Below are positions 51,092 through 63,134 of a stretch of DNA of 64,000 bases, piece after piece. Numbering within the stretch: position 1 is the stretch's first letter; every line of letters starts with the position of its first letter. Source of the DNA: Ganoderma boninense (taxonomy: Eukaryota; Basidiomycota; Agaricomycetes; Polyporales; Polyporaceae). The position numbers and the translations under genes were made by a program. Under the pieces are notes generated by a model. The model was not told the DNA's origin, did no database searches, and worked only from the letters and a program-made list of their open reading frames with translations. Where the stretch lies: contig CM035315.1 of the NCBI GenBank assembly GCA_002900995.3, positions 791,967 through 855,966 on the forward strand. The letters run 5' to 3'.

Positions 51092-51991
51092 ATGTCGAGC
51101 CCCATTGCTATCCCCTCCGCCAACACCAACTTCCAGAGCGCACAGAGCCCAAACATGGCGTCATGCTCGCTTCCGGGGAACGCGAGCGGGTTGTACGTAC
51201 CCGTTCACCGTCGCGGCGCCTCGATCTCCTCGACCTCCTCCTCGAGCTCTTCTGGCTCCTTCTTTGAGCGCGGATCCCTCTCGCCCATGGCGCGTCCCAC
51301 AAACGATCGCACGCGCTCGGTGTCGCCTCTGCCGCGCACCCCGCGCTCGCCTCGCACCTTCGGCACACGTCATTTAGGTATGTCGCGCGCCACTTCCGCC
51401 CAATTACACGACACCAGAAGGCTGACCGCGGACGCGCACTTTCTATACTTTACAGACATCTCTCCGGCCCGCTCTCCTCGCGCGGCCGATATACCCCTCG
51501 CATCGATGATACCCAACACATACACCATCTCCCAGCTGCTCGCGCTCTCGTCATCGCCCGCGCCGTTCTCACCATCCGACCGCGCGCAGATCGACGCCCA
51601 CGTGCCGCTCATGACACGCAAGCCCAAGTCCTCTTCTCCCAAGCCGTCCTCTCCCACGATCACCTCTCCCACACCGTCCTCCCCCGCCCGTTCTTCATCA
51701 TCCGCGTCCGCGTCCTCCTCCCCTGTGTCCGAATCCGTCCCACTACCCGCCGCGCCCGCGCCCGCACCGACCCCGAAGTCAAGTGCGGACGCGCAGAAGG
51801 CGTCGGCGCGGCGGCGGCGCCCGCGCCGCAAGAACTCGGCCGGGAAGCCGCGCGTCGCGCCCGCGCTCGGGACCGACGTCGAGGAGCGCCGCCGCCGCCA
51901 GGGCGCGAACTGGGGGTGGGCGATGCACGCGCCAGAACACGAGAGCTGGCGGTCGTCGCACGCGGCCCCGCGCGCCGTCGTCGTGGCGTGA
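51092..51991 (+). CDS. Ser/Pro-rich protein of unknown function
   Basis: Begins MSSPIAIPSANTNFQ. Two exons, 51092-51377 and 51456-51991, are separated by a 78-bp GTATGT...TACAG intron that is a multiple of three with no stop, so both spliced (about 273 aa) and unspliced (299 aa) products are open. The protein is mostly low complexity. It has a Ser run after RRGASISS, an SP/TP-rich segment (LPRTPRSPRTFG), DISPARSPRAADIPLASMIP, then a Ser/Pro/Ala tract and a basic C-terminal patch (ARRRRPRRKNSAGKPRV) before GANWGWAMHAPEHESWR. The many SP/TP sites suggest phosphorylation by proline-directed kinases. Conserved-looking islands at both ends suggest a fungal-specific family that I cannot name. Confidence 0.65.
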   Translation: MSSPIAIPSANTNFQSAQSPNMASCSLPGNASGLYVPVHRRGASISSTSSSSSSGSFFERGSLSPMARPTNDRTRSVSPLPRTPRSPRTFGTRHLGMSRATSAQLHDTRRLTADAHFLYFTDISPARSPRAADIPLASMIPNTYTISQLLALSSSPAPFSPSDRAQIDAHVPLMTRKPKSSSPKPSSPTITSPTPSSPARSSSSASASSSPVSESVPLPAAPAPAPTPKSSADAQKASARRRRPRRKNSAGKPRVAPALGTDVEERRRRQGANWGWAMHAPEHESWRSSHAAPRAVVVA

Positions 51992-54900
51992 AGGTTCAGG
52001 CTTTAGGTTTCAGAAGCGATGAACTCATCGTCGTGATCCTGGCCTCGTAGGGGATTGATCGTTCAAGTTGGAACACGGGGCGAGGGCACGGACTTGGAAT
52101 GACCCATCTTTGACACTACCACCACACCACCGCTCTGCAGATGTACCTTTACCTATACCTATACCTGTATGCGTATAACGTGCACCCTGATGATATGCAC
52201 TTACCTTTGGCATGACCTTCGGCGGCGGATCGCGGGGTGAGGAGCGTTCTGACGTTCATCCTCTCGGACGGAAGGTCGTGCACTGGACAAAGTGTCGATA
52301 GATAGCAACGATTATAATGGAAGGCACAGGATAGCCACTGACAAGATGCCTTCTGTTCTCGGCTGTGCACCCTGTGCGATTTGGTTACAGTTCCGTAGTA
52401 CGCTTGGAATTCTAACCTACGTACTATAGTACTAACATCACCAGCCGAGAGTGTTTGACAAGAACAGAATCCGCAGCAGCTGCAGAACAGTAGATGTTCA
52501 AGCCTTCATCTCTTTGCGGTGGTGTGCGCACCGGCCGTGATGCAGCCGCAAGGCTTGAGGTCCAGCGGTAGTCGGAGAATCGTGATCATGTTGTATGCGC
52601 TCAGCTTTCCCAATAGCGGGCACTGAAACACATCCGCTTCAAGTTGTGTTTGCGATTCCGTTTCCACTGTAGGACGTACTGAATATCCACGTCCGATGGA
52701 CAAGATGAACACGTTCGGTTTGTTCAGCCTGAGCCCCGCCATTCGGACTAGAGGATAAAAATCAGCGTTAGCATGAAGCAATCGTATCAACGAAAGGGAG
52801 CTCGAGACTGGCTCTACGCATATTTCGTACATGACATAAGTCCCTGAGCTGGCGATCAATGCAACGTAGATGCTGCGAGCGCAGTGGAATGTGAATGTTT
52901 TCTCTCGACCCTACTCAACACCATCATCAGCATCCATTCATCCGGCCCGAAGAACTTCGTCAACACAACCTGTACCACCGCAATGCGTCCTAGCAACCAG
53001 AGCATAAGCATGCTCACCGCATTTGTCCACTTATCGAACGGCCTGCGCATCTCAGTTCCCCACCGCTGGTATGGACGTACGGCGTGTCCATGTACGATGG
53101 TCTGTCTAGCCATCAGATATTGAACGCTAGTCTGAGTCCATTTGCAAAACAGTCATCGCAAACTTCACTGCCTGGTCCCTTCAAATATTGCAGGCTGCCG
53201 GCAATCCATATCATCTCCTGACCGTCTGTCAGCAGTGTCAACGCAAGCCATCTCCGACCTGCTTGATAAGTATTCGCACCCCATAATAGTGCAGGCTGCC
53301 GGCAATCAATAAACATATCACTCTTCCGGTTGTCCCTCCTGTTACAAAACAATCTCGAGCTCACTCTGAAGTTTGTCAGAGCAACGTGAGGGTGCGCACA
53401 CAAACACATCTCGTCGCAAGGTCCGCCGGCGCAGCCGGCACTTCCGTCGGCGAGAGCAAATTCAATGGCCTACGACGTCGACATCGACGTCCTTGAGCGC
53501 TGAGCGCTTCACCGAATACGTGCTTCTTCGATGGGGCCGGCCAAGCAGTGAGAGTTGAATCTGCCGAAGAAGCCAGCCGCCCCCGCCACGATCGTGATTG
53601 GCCACTGGAAAGCCGATGAGCGATGAACGATGGACGTTGAAAAAGTTCCGGCGTCCCGCACCGCACGCTCTGCAGCGCTGATGTGAAGTCCGCCCACCTG
53701 AACAGCCTGCATGTCGTGGGCACGGAGAACTCGGGCGAGCGCACCTGCGCATCCAGGCTCCCCATCAGCATGGCCCGGCAGATGTTCAGTCGCCGTCTCA
53801 TCTCCCGCGAGCACGGCGGCCACAGACCCCGCGTGAGCTCCCATGCCGGACCCGGCCCCAATCGAGAGAAGATCAAGGGATCAAAAATCTGCTCTGCGTT
53901 GCCGCAGATCGGAATCTGGTCGGCGCCGTGCATCGACCGGCGCCTGGTAAGGGGGGACTGGCCAATAAGGTTCGAGTGCCCAGCAACCGTTGGCAGGTCG
54001 GCGGCTTTGCGTCGGCATCTTCAAGTCGGAGGGGAAGGGCCCGACTGCAAGCTCAAGGAGAACTTCAAGAATCACAGCCAGGCCAGGGCGCAGGCGAAGA
54101 AGAACAGGAGAAGGCTGAGAAGCCAAGACGGCGAGATGGAATACGCATCGGCACCACACCGCCACATGCTCGCGCGGTGACAGATGGGAGACGTACTTCA
54201 TGAAAAGAAGCCATCTTTTTCCCCTGGGTGACGGGCAGTAAGTATTGCCCCATGTAAGCGCATGTGGGCGCACTCAGGGTCTGCGGAACCTTCCGCCTGC
54301 GAACGGGGGGTGGACATGTAGTATGTATGTACGAGACTGCAGCATTCACGTTTGCTTCACGGTAAATGTCGCGAAGGGGTCCTCACCATTATCGTCGAGT
54401 GCGGTTTAGATTTTCACTGCTGAGGAGCACGGCGGCCACATCTTCATCGCGTTTTGATCTGCGTCCTGACGCTATGGCAGTCCCATGTTCCGGTGTCCGC
54501 TTGTGGCTTGAATGGTGATGCACGGACGCCGTTGGCGGCCTCAGGTCGATCAACAACCATAGCCTAAGGCCACAGGCGGCCACGGCGTGGATGACCGGCA
54601 TGGGCCAATAGGGTGGAAATGCGGTCTCAGTACAAATTCTCAGATCCTGCCGGACTTTCCTCCACGGTGTGCTGACATCTTGACATAAAGTGATGCGCGG
54701 CGCGAGATGTTGTGATCCCGGACTCGTGTGCGCCTACGTAAAGCGACTAAGGTCAGCGCCGCGTTGAGAAGACAGTCGCACTTTTTCTGCGACGGCATCT
54801 TCGGTAACCTACGGCGACGTGTGGAGTGGGGGAGCACATGAACCCATAACGACCAGACAACGCCGGAAGCGAGGGACTTACAACCAGAAGGATGGCGCAG

Positions 54901-56370
54901 CAAGTGAGTTAGCCTTCGTCGGAGACCCGGCACAAGTTCGTCGAGACAATCACGGTCGGCTGACGAGAAGCAGACGAGACAGGAACATGGGATTACTCAC
55001 CTGACAATCTGTTACTGGAATCGACAAGACCAGGAGAGGCTGCCCACCTGGGGCGCTGCTACGGTGAGAATGCGAGCTGAGACCATGAGAAGAAGCAACA
55101 AACCATGCAGCGAGCTGCAGCGAGGCGTGCTTCTTTGTCTTGTCAGCGGCCGGGATGACGTCGGTGCAGTGGAAACGGCGACCGCAACAACGCCACGCAA
55201 CGTGCGGAGGTGGTGTCAAAGTTTGGCATTGTGCATACAATGGGGAATTGTGTTGCATTAAACAAGCAACATCCGAGGCCGAGTTTCATGGACATTTGAA
55301 GATGGAGGAGTCCGACCGGTAGGGAGGAAAGCATCTGCTGAAGACTCAGAGGCAATGCCGTTGACAGGCACCAGTGTTGGGAGGGGGTCGTACGTCGTAA
55401 GCTGTAGCATCAGGAATGTAGTCCGTCGTGGTTTAGGCGGTAGGCGTCGCGAGGGTGAAATTTTAGGATGCCCCTCGAAGACGACTCACGACCACAGCCA
55501 TCATGAACCAACATCAGAGAAGGGAGGAAGAGATATTCATAGGCGCCCGCACAGCTCCCGTGCGTTGAACATCCAGCGCTTCTCATCGATGTTCATCGGC
55601 ATCCGTCCACCCTCCACAAGTCTTCAGCGGGGCATGTCGTCCCCCGGACAGTTTTGAGGTACTTACTCGGACACCAGAAGTACAGATTGTGCCAGAACGA
55701 AGCACCCTTGACAGTCTATTTCAGGTGTTCTTCTCTGGTCTTTGTATCCGAAAAAAAATTCGAACCCAAACCAACCACGGAACGTGAGAAATCAGAGACA
55801 GCCTCGACCGACAGGGGCCAACATTCCTTCCACTTGTCCCGTTGGTCAGATGCTGGCTTTGCTTGCATCGCGTCCGGGGTTGTCGATTCCACCGTCGGCG
55901 GTGATACGAACATTCAACATAATCGTCGAGGGGTCATCTTCCATCGAGGATCCGAGAAAACCAGAAGATTTGGACGGCATGCCTTCTCTTTGAGGTATGG
56001 ACTCTGGGGGCAGGTTTGACTCAAAACATATCTACTCCGTGAGTGCAGTACGAACCAAGTACGTATTCCCAACGCAGATCACGATTCGTAACGACCGTCG
56101 CGGCTCATCGCCTTGGGCGAAACGCACAAACGACGAATCAGCTTCTCTTTAGGTCAAAAATACGCGCCGCATTCAGAATGCAGACAAACAGGAAGGTGAA
56201 TAACTGGTGAATATGTCATCTGATTGATTGATTCCAGATCTGCTTTGTTGTTTCGACCCCCGAAAGCAGGGCGCTGGCCATGCTCGGAGTGGAGTTGACC
56301 AACGCCCCCAGGGTCCAAGCAGGCCAACCTAACCCCCTTTGGGCTACGCCCGGAGGCGGGGAAGGACTCG
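51992..56370. other. Gene-poor stretch
   Basis: About 4.4 kb. Minus-strand frames at 52506-52859 and 52856-53113 and plus/minus frames at 53376-54273 are open but not joined by splice sites. No gene could be supported. See the separate entry for the membrane-like fragment. Confidence 0.4.
52856..53113 (-). pseudogene. Possible fragment of a PTH11/rhodopsin-like membrane protein
   Basis: LWLLGRIAVVQVVLTKFFG then PDEWMLMMV resembles the segment after helix 1 of fungal rhodopsin-type (PTH11-like) membrane proteins, where a Gly-x-Asp-Asp/Glu-Trp-x-Met motif is usual. No upstream or downstream helices in a compatible frame were found. Tentative. Confidence 0.2.
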
Positions 56371-56378
56371 TATAAAAG
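56371..56378 (+). promoter_or_regulatory. TATA box of the secreted protein gene
   Basis: TATAAAAG 155 bp upstream of the ATG at 56526, followed by a CT-rich leader. Confidence 0.5.
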
Positions 56379-56525
56379 CCCGACGTTGTCGTCCAGCAGT
56401 CCTCAGGTCCCTGCCTCACGTTCATCTTCTCCCATCCAGAGCTTTGAGCCCGGTGCTCCCCACATTCCCTACACACTTCCTACTTGCCTTTGGTGCAAAC
56501 CCTCCCTCTCTTTAACATTACCACA

Positions 56526-57213
56526 ATGAAGGCCGTCTTTGCTCTCACCGCTCTCTTCCACCGTAAGTCCCAGCCCCCTCCTCCAATCCCTGGCACCCCG
56601 CTCCCCCTCCGCGCCACATCCACGCGCTGCCGTCGCATTCAACACCTCCATTCTTCCGGGCCCGAACATCCGCTGATCCGCTCTTTCCCCCCACAGTCAT
56701 CCTCATGGTCGCGGCCGTGCCTGCGCCCCAGACCAACGGCGGTCCCCAGTTCGACCCCGCCGGCACCAAGAACGTCGGCAACGGCCACGGCGGCCAGTTC
56801 ATCGGCGGCCAGTGCCTCAGCGCCGCGGACTGCGCCTCTGGCTGCTGTGCAGGGCCCTCGGGCATCTGCTCCGGCGTCGGCGCGCAGTTCCAGGCTGGCA
56901 AGACCGGCTGCGGCTTCGCCAACGGCGCGTCCTCCCCTGCGGCTGCGCCCGCACCCGCACCCCCATCCGGCGCGTCGACCACCCCGCGAACGGCGGCCCC
57001 GCCTTCGACCCCGCTGGCGTGAAGAATGTCGGCAACGGCCACGGGGGCCAGTTCATTGGGGGCCAGTGCTTGAGCGCGGCCGACTGCGCCTCCGGGTGCT
57101 GCGCGGGGCCCTCGGGCATCTGCTCTGGGGTGGGCGCGCAGACCCAGGCGGGCAAGACCGGCTGCGGCTTCGTCGCGCCCGGCAAGCGCGCCATCGGCGA
57201 CCTCCTCGTCTAA
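56526..57213 (+). CDS. Small secreted Cys-rich protein with duplicated domain
   Basis: Exon 1 is 56526-56562 and exon 2 starts at 56697 (134-bp intron). The signal peptide MKAVFALTALFHLILMVAA precedes VPAPQTNGGPQFDPAG. Then comes a domain with KNVGNGHGGQFIGGQC, DCASGCC, GICSGVGAQ and GKTGCGF (six cysteines, including one pair). A Pro/Ala linker follows, and then a second, almost identical copy ending GKRAIGDLLV at 57213. The first copy and the linker read into a stop at 57022. The second copy is one base out of phase because of the CCCC run at 56982-56985, where one more C would restore a single frame of about 183 aa. The domain resembles secreted proteins labelled biotrophy-associated secreted protein 2 in other fungi, an annotation recalled rather than checked. 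Function unknown; an extracellular role is inferred. Confidence 0.75.
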
Positions 57214-58398
57214 AAGGATCCATCCCCCTCGACATCCTTCGCGCTATCATTATTCGCCACGCGGCGCTCGGTTCTTTATTATTGTGGTATATTTATTCGC
57301 TCACGACGACAACGACGACGATGGGCTGGGACGGGAAGTGTGTTTGGATATCTATCCACTAGATGTGGCCGCATGTAATTGTCTCTGGACGTCGGTCGTG
57401 CGCAGGATCTTCGCGCACGCCGCTGTGCCGTATTGTAGCTGGGAGAAGCAATGACGTGTTGCAAACGTACTTTCTTTTGGTGTGACGAGTGCTGTTGCGC
57501 GATCGGTCTTCAAAGCTTGTAGCTTCAAGGTTTTCCGAAGGCGGTGAGTGGGGAGGAGAGTTAGCTTGGAGTCCCGGAGGCGGATTTGGTCAATGGTGAG
57601 CTGGAGGGCGATTCGAGGAACCGCATTGGCCCCTTTGAACGCAGGCTTCTATTCGTTCTCAATTCTGCATCGTAGCTTCTAGGCTGTTCACTGAGGTGGC
57701 ATGGACGTGCGGCCGGAGCAGAGCCTTCCTCTACTTCAATATCTTCTACCATTAACGCTGGGTGCACCCCGAACTGAATGAACATCACGTACCGGTGTCG
57801 AAGCTACAAGCTCGAGTCGCCACTGTCTTGTTGTCAAAGCTCCAGCGAACATGGATCAACAAACAAACGTGAACCTTCCAAACCACATCATCGTTAAGTA
57901 GAAAGGTTCCTGCGGTCAGCGAAAAGTTTATCGTGTCGAGCTTCTTGGACCTCAACTGGAGTACTGCGACATCGACGACCCCAAGAACCTGCCTCCAACT
58001 GACGAAAAAGTCAGTCGCCGACGATAGAGTGGTCGCACCTTCTCTAACAGATCCCGTTTTTCGTGACGCTTCCCGCCGACTACACTTACTTACCTCCTTG
58101 TCCTACCTGCTGCCCCCTCTATAGCATCTCGCGTCAAGTCGGCGACGCATCGTCATACCCTACACTAGACCATGCTCGACCATCTTCTGGTATGTCACTG
58201 GCGCATACCACCGCGGACCGCGGACTCTTATACGCGACATGAAGAAGTACTCATGATCAGTCATGGCGTGTTCATCGCGACAATTTTACGGACCGGCGTG
58301 AGGTCGCTCTGCATATGCAAACACCCTTTCTTATGACGCGCGCGCGGTCGCTCGGCCGCCGACGTGGCATATGGTCCGTCTGCCGATGTTCAAACCGA
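57214..58398. other. Intergenic region, no gene seen
   Basis: 3' flank of the secreted protein gene, then mixed sequence with short frames only. Confidence 0.5.
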
Positions 58399-58707
58399 TC
58401 AGCATGCTCTGTTGAGCTGCACAGCGAGGAGACTCACCTGGACTGGGCAGTCCATCGACTCTTTGGGAACAAATATTAATTGCCCCCCGATCCTCCACAC
58501 GCGAACGTATCCTCCACCAGCGACGAACACAATTGCACCGAGAATCGTCAGGACTGGAGCGGCGGAGGCGGGGGAACACGCCCCATAATCCCTGTCGGCG
58601 ATGGCGAGTACAAACCACAATGGCATGGGGCTCGCCATAAAGAGATATTTCTGTCGGCTGTATCCTTGAGAGAGCAAGAAAGGCAAATGACTGCGAGGTG
58701 GTCGCAA
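58399..58707 (-). pseudogene. Probable remnant of an isoprenylcysteine carboxyl methyltransferase-like gene
   Basis: Hydrophobic MPLWFVLAIA, then APVLTILGAIVFVAGGGYVR and VWRIGGQLIFVPKE. In ICMT/Ste14 relatives this helix is followed by an Arg-x-Trp-Cys-Tyr-Arg-x-Leu-Gly-x-x-Phe-Thr-Phe segment. Here the Cys-Tyr-Arg part seems lost, and the later Gly-Pro-Tyr/His-Pro motif is present only as a doubtful GPYATSAAE in the following sequence. No intact frame. It overlaps the region just upstream of the MIC26/27 start. Confidence 0.35.
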
Positions 58708-59013
58708 GAACCCGATATGAACGTCAGTTGTGGTCCTGGCACAACGCGTCCCGCGCCGCCGCTCGAGCGTTGTTTTACCATCGCCTTGCAGTGCTAGAGT
58801 TCAGTAAGAGGCCACAGCCTTGTCTGGCGCAGGGAGATGGTCGTGGGTGTTCATTGCAGGTGTGGGTATTGCTGCCAAATTGCTGCTGCGAGGAACCGAC
58901 ATTCGTAGACGCCCAGCCATACTACTTGACGCCGGTCGGGCAGCGTTCCGGCATTCTCCGAACAAGCTGGCAGTTGGGCGGGCAGTGAGGTCTCCGAAAA
59001 CCACCAACACCCA

Positions 59014-59977
59014 ATGCTCAGGTCACTCGCGGTTCGTGCTATAGTCCATGGACACAGGTCTCTGACCATTACTTACCATCGTATCTAGAGTAGGAGAGGT
59101 TTGGCAGTGGCCTCCGTCGCCCTCGGCGTGCACGAGGCGCGTGAAAAGGTGCGTCCAATCAAGCTCTACGCCAACACCACTCTCTGAAGGCTTCGGATAT
59201 CGCAGCTGCCCATCTACCCCGTTCCCCAACAGGAGGTTGTCCTGGTAGAGACCCCGTCAGAGCTCGAAAAGCAAATCGCTGTCGCCCGGCGCGCTGTCAC
59301 CGGCACATACCTCGATGCACGCAGTCGGGTCCAGGAGGTCGTGTCGCGGTGGATTGGCATAGAGCAGGCCGTAGAATGTACGTCTTTTCTACTCCTCTTC
59401 CTTCCCCCAGACCCTCATTCCTCGTCCTCGTGCGGCATTCAATGTGCGTGAAGCTAGAGTAAAGTCCTTAATCGCCCCCGACGAGCCCCTGACCCCGGGC
59501 ATCCTCTACGTCGGCGTCGCGACTCTCACCGGCTCCGTCATCGCCCGGAACCGCATTTTCTGGCGGCTGGCCCTGCCCCCTGCCCTCTTCATCCTCTCCC
59601 TGAACCACTTCCTCCCGAAGACGTCCCACAATGTCTCGGAGTACCTCGGCTCGCTCGAGGACGCGCACTTCCCCACCTTCTCGGAGAAACACGAAATTGC
59701 AAAGGCGCACAGTGCGATGACGTGGGAGCGGGTGAAGGAGGCGACCCAGAACGGCCGGAAGACGACCACAGACACCCTTGCCTCGCTGCTGGGAAGGGCC
59801 GAGGAGGCGTCGGGACTGAAGTTGCGGGAGACATTGGGTGTGAAGGGGTCAGCGCAGACGGCGGAGGACAGTGCGGAGGAGGCGGTTCAAGCGGTAGAGG
59901 CGAAGGCGGAGGCTGCGAAGGCTGTCGTGGAGGAGAAGGTGCAGGAGAAGGTCGAGGAGGTGAAGCGGCTAGTTTGA
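59014..59977 (+). CDS. MICOS complex subunit MIC26/MIC27 (apolipoprotein O-like)
   Basis: Four exons: 59014-59031 (only six codons), 59089-59148, 59206-59377 and 59454-59977 (about 257 aa). Visible parts: a short basic N-terminus leading into LAVASVALGVHEAREKLPIYP, the helix LEKQIAVARRAV...RSRVQEVVSRWIG, and two membrane segments around TPGILYVGVATLTGSVIAR and RLALPPALFILSLNHFLP. A C-terminal coiled coil rich in Ala/Glu (AVEAKAEAAKAVVEEKVQEK) closes the protein. MIC26/27 sit in the inner mitochondrial membrane at crista junctions, bind cardiolipin and tune MICOS assembly. The first exon is inferred from splice sites (GTTCGT donor, TAG acceptor) and is the least certain part. Confidence 0.8.
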
Positions 59978-61355
59978 GCTTGGGCTCGTTATCATGGTAC
60001 GCTGTCCGCCTGCTTAGACTGTATACACCTATCCTTCGATTTGAAGCCATTGATGGTTAATTATCAGTCATATGATCAAGTATTTCAACCTGACAATATA
60101 TACTATTGTCGTGGCGGGATGCACAATTGTCCTGTGTGGTTCGTTCGGGTACCCCGCGCTCGTAGCTACCTATCGTAATACTTGCTCTTCACGACGGCTT
60201 GTTATGTATCCAATACCGAGAGCATCGAGATCGGAGAGCGTGGAACCGAAGATGCAGTTCGAAGGCGGTCACGCATATAGTCCTTTCTGTGCCTGCCTTT
60301 GCGACCTTCTAGACAGGTTCTCGTGAGTATATGTGTACATCGTTACCAGCCTGGACTAAGAATATGGTTCACGCTTTTCATGTCGGGCTCGAGCTTACGC
60401 CGGCGCTGGGGCAGACGACGGAGAACCAGCGCATCGCACTCCTCCCGCCTGCCCTCAAGTCCGTCATCGTGGGTACACTATTCACTAACCCCGGGAGGGA
60501 CAACGTCGTGTCGCGACTGGCGCGCGACCAGCTCGGGTTAGCGTGGCGTCGCTCATGGAACACAACCACTCCATCGACTGCTCAGGGTTCAACTCGCGCT
60601 TCGTTTAGCATGGAAGAGCTCGAGATGCGTTCCCACAATTCTATCTATGAGCGTTTTTACTGACATAGTAGCCCCATTGATCTGAAGGACTTTCATAAGA
60701 ATTACAATTTGCGCGTATCGCAGGAAGCTACCACGGCGAAAGAGCTGTATGTGCGTCAGAGAGAAACATATCGCGCCGCGGGGTACTTTATTGGCACTAG
60801 GTATGTGTACAGAGTTATTGCATCCGATATTGCGAGTGTGAAAAAAACGAATGGGGTTTAAGGCTTGACAGTCCCAGTTACTGTGTGTGGGTTTGAGAAA
60901 AGTTGCGATGGTGTCTGTCGACCTCAGTTGAGCCTCCCCCAAGAGCCCTCGAGGATCCTGGTCCACATGACTGAAATGCAAAGATCGAGCCCAAAGAGTC
61001 TGCAGTGGCGAATCTTCGAACGGGAGGGGCGGCAGGAACCGCCGGCGATAACTAGGCGCATACTTATGCACAGTGGCGGGGGCGAAATGCTTGTAATGAC
61101 GCCTCCGGCAAGAAAGGAAGCGCGAGACCCTTGTTCGCGAAAGCCGCAGTTGAGCCATCGCTATCATGATCTTCTGCCATGAGGCGAAGGCGCTTGCTGC
61201 TGTAGATAAACTCACCACACAGAATCGAAGGTCAATCGGTTCCCTCCCGCAACACGGGATAGAACTGCTCATTCATCTCAGCCGTCGTTTTTCTTGCTAT
61301 CGTACTGAGGCAACCAATCACGCATCGTGTCGTGTTGGCAAAAGCTTGCACTGTG
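59978..61355. other. Intergenic region with one unexplained frame
   Basis: A plus frame at about 60366-60663 (ALLPPALKSVIVGTLF, then VSRLARDQLGLAWRRS) has near-normal composition but no splice context or recognised domain. Nothing else seen. Confidence 0.3.
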
Positions 61356-62733
61356 ATGGCGACCCTGCACGACCTTCCTCCCGAGCTCCTCCACACGATT
61401 TTCGCCTGTATGGAACATACGGAATACGGGCGTTCGTCGCGCGGGGCTTTGGTTGCCTGCTCCATTGTTTCCCGCCTCTGGCGCGACATCGCACTCCCAT
61501 ACCTCTTCTCCACCCTCAAGGCCGGGCGTCGCGGCCCCTTCGCAAACGTCATCCCCTTCCTCGATGCCCACCCCCACATCGCGGCATGCGTGAAGCGACT
61601 GTGGCTTGAGCACGCGGGGGTCTCACCTTCCAAGCCCGGTGAGGTCGACTATGACACGGTCTCTGCACTCCTCGCACGCCTCCCAGCCCTAGTGAACCTG
61701 TCATTCCACACCGTCAAATTCGTCGGTCCTCGTAGCCTGCCCTCAGGCCCACAGCCCGCTTCGCAGTCATCCGCCATCCAAACTATATCCTCCACGGACG
61801 TGCACACGTGCCAACTCGAAGGACGGAACCACAACGGCCCGTAACGTCTCGGCCTTGTCATCCTGTACAGGTGTACCGCCCCGGACCCGACGCCGCTCTT
61901 CCGTATCCTCTCTTTGTGCGAGATGGACACCCTCCGCGCGACGCTCAACGAGCTCCCAGGCACCGACAGCGCGCAAGTCGACCCCACCGCGCTCCACCGC
62001 CCCCTGCGCGTGCGCTGGCTCCGGGTCGCGGTGCAGAAGCGTCCGACACGGATCACCCAGCTGCCCCCGCCGCTCCTCGAGGCCCTGCGTACGGCTGTCG
62101 AGCCGGGGAGCATCCGCGCGTTCGACGTCACTTTTTACAACTGGGACGAAGTCGCGAGCGCGGGGGCGCTGCTGCGTAACGCCGGGCGCAACTTAACGAC
62201 CCTCAGGCTCAGCGTGTGCTGGGGGTCGGCAGAAGGTAAGCCTTGTTTGCTCCGTTTTTTTTTACGAGTGGAGTTCGAGGCCGCTGACATGATTTGGATC
62301 TATTGCGAATGACTTAGGGGACATGGCTGGGGAACGGCCCGGGTGGGGAGCCCTCTCCTTGTCTTCGTGCCCGCAGCTCGAGACGTTCGAGTACTCGTTC
62401 CCGCCGTTCGGCAGCATCTTCCGGGATCGCTCTGGGAACGCCTGCGCTCAACTCATCGGGTTGTTGCCGGCCGGCGTGCGGACGATTGTCCTTCGACTTC
62501 CGGAGTTGATGCATGACGCCGTGTCTGAATATCCCAGGACGCCTGGATTGCGGAAGATCGAGGAGGTTGTGTTGGAAGACGGGCGGCGAAGGCTTCCAAA
62601 TCTCTCGAGGGTCGTGCTGTCCTTCGTAGATTACGAGGTGACCAAGTTCGAAACTTGGGCGACCATCGGCGGTAAGGTGCTGCCCGGACTCATGAGGGAA
62701 CGACTTTTATATGCACCTGCGTGTGGTCGATGA
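61356..62733 (+). CDS. F-box protein
   Basis: Three exons: 61356-61807, 61871-62235 and 62318-62733 (about 410 aa). The N-terminus MATLHDLPPELLHTIFACME and later VSRLWRDIALPYLFSTL form the F-box that binds Skp1 in SCF ubiquitin ligases. The rest is a degenerate leucine-rich, solenoid-like region with repeats such as FYNWDEVASAGALL, RNLTTLRLSVCWG, CPQLETFEYSFPPFG and LRKIEEVVLED, as in the large lineage-specific F-box families of agaricomycetes. The first intron (61808-61870) is supported because reading through it meets a TAA at 61842. Its donor GTGCCA is weak, so a true nonsense stop is the alternative. The substrate is unknown. Confidence 0.8.
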
Positions 62734-63134
62734 TGGTCATGCAATTGTATTACTATGAAGACCGAGACTAGGGTAAACCGGGGCGTCAGGTACTCTTGGG
62801 CGTGCGTAACAAATATAGTGTATCTCTCTCATGATCTCATCCCGTAACAATCCAAGTGTATCCTAATCACAACTCGGTGGCAGTGTCAAGCAGATAACCC
62901 TCCACCAGCTCGAACTTGCCAATGTTGCCAAACATTCAATTCGCCCGCACTGGCAGGCCAAATTTACAAGACGGAGAGGGGCATCCCGCTCGAAAGCATC
63001 TATTGACCGGCATTAACGCACCATGCACGGCGCACAAACATACAGTACTTATTCTAAAAGTACAACTGACAACATGAATGTCCATATATCTTATGCAAGC
63101 ACCCGCCGACACAACTGCGTCCACATCATGACCA
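62734..63134. other. Shared 3' region of converging genes
   Basis: 400 bp between the F-box stop and the TFIIE-alpha stop. AT-rich; no gene seen. Confidence 0.5.

Noticed and set aside
60331..60663. Possible homing endonuclease fragment (ALLPPALKSVIVGTLF)
   Set aside because: Resembles one short segment of LAGLIDADG proteins, but the catalytic motif and the rest of the fold are absent.
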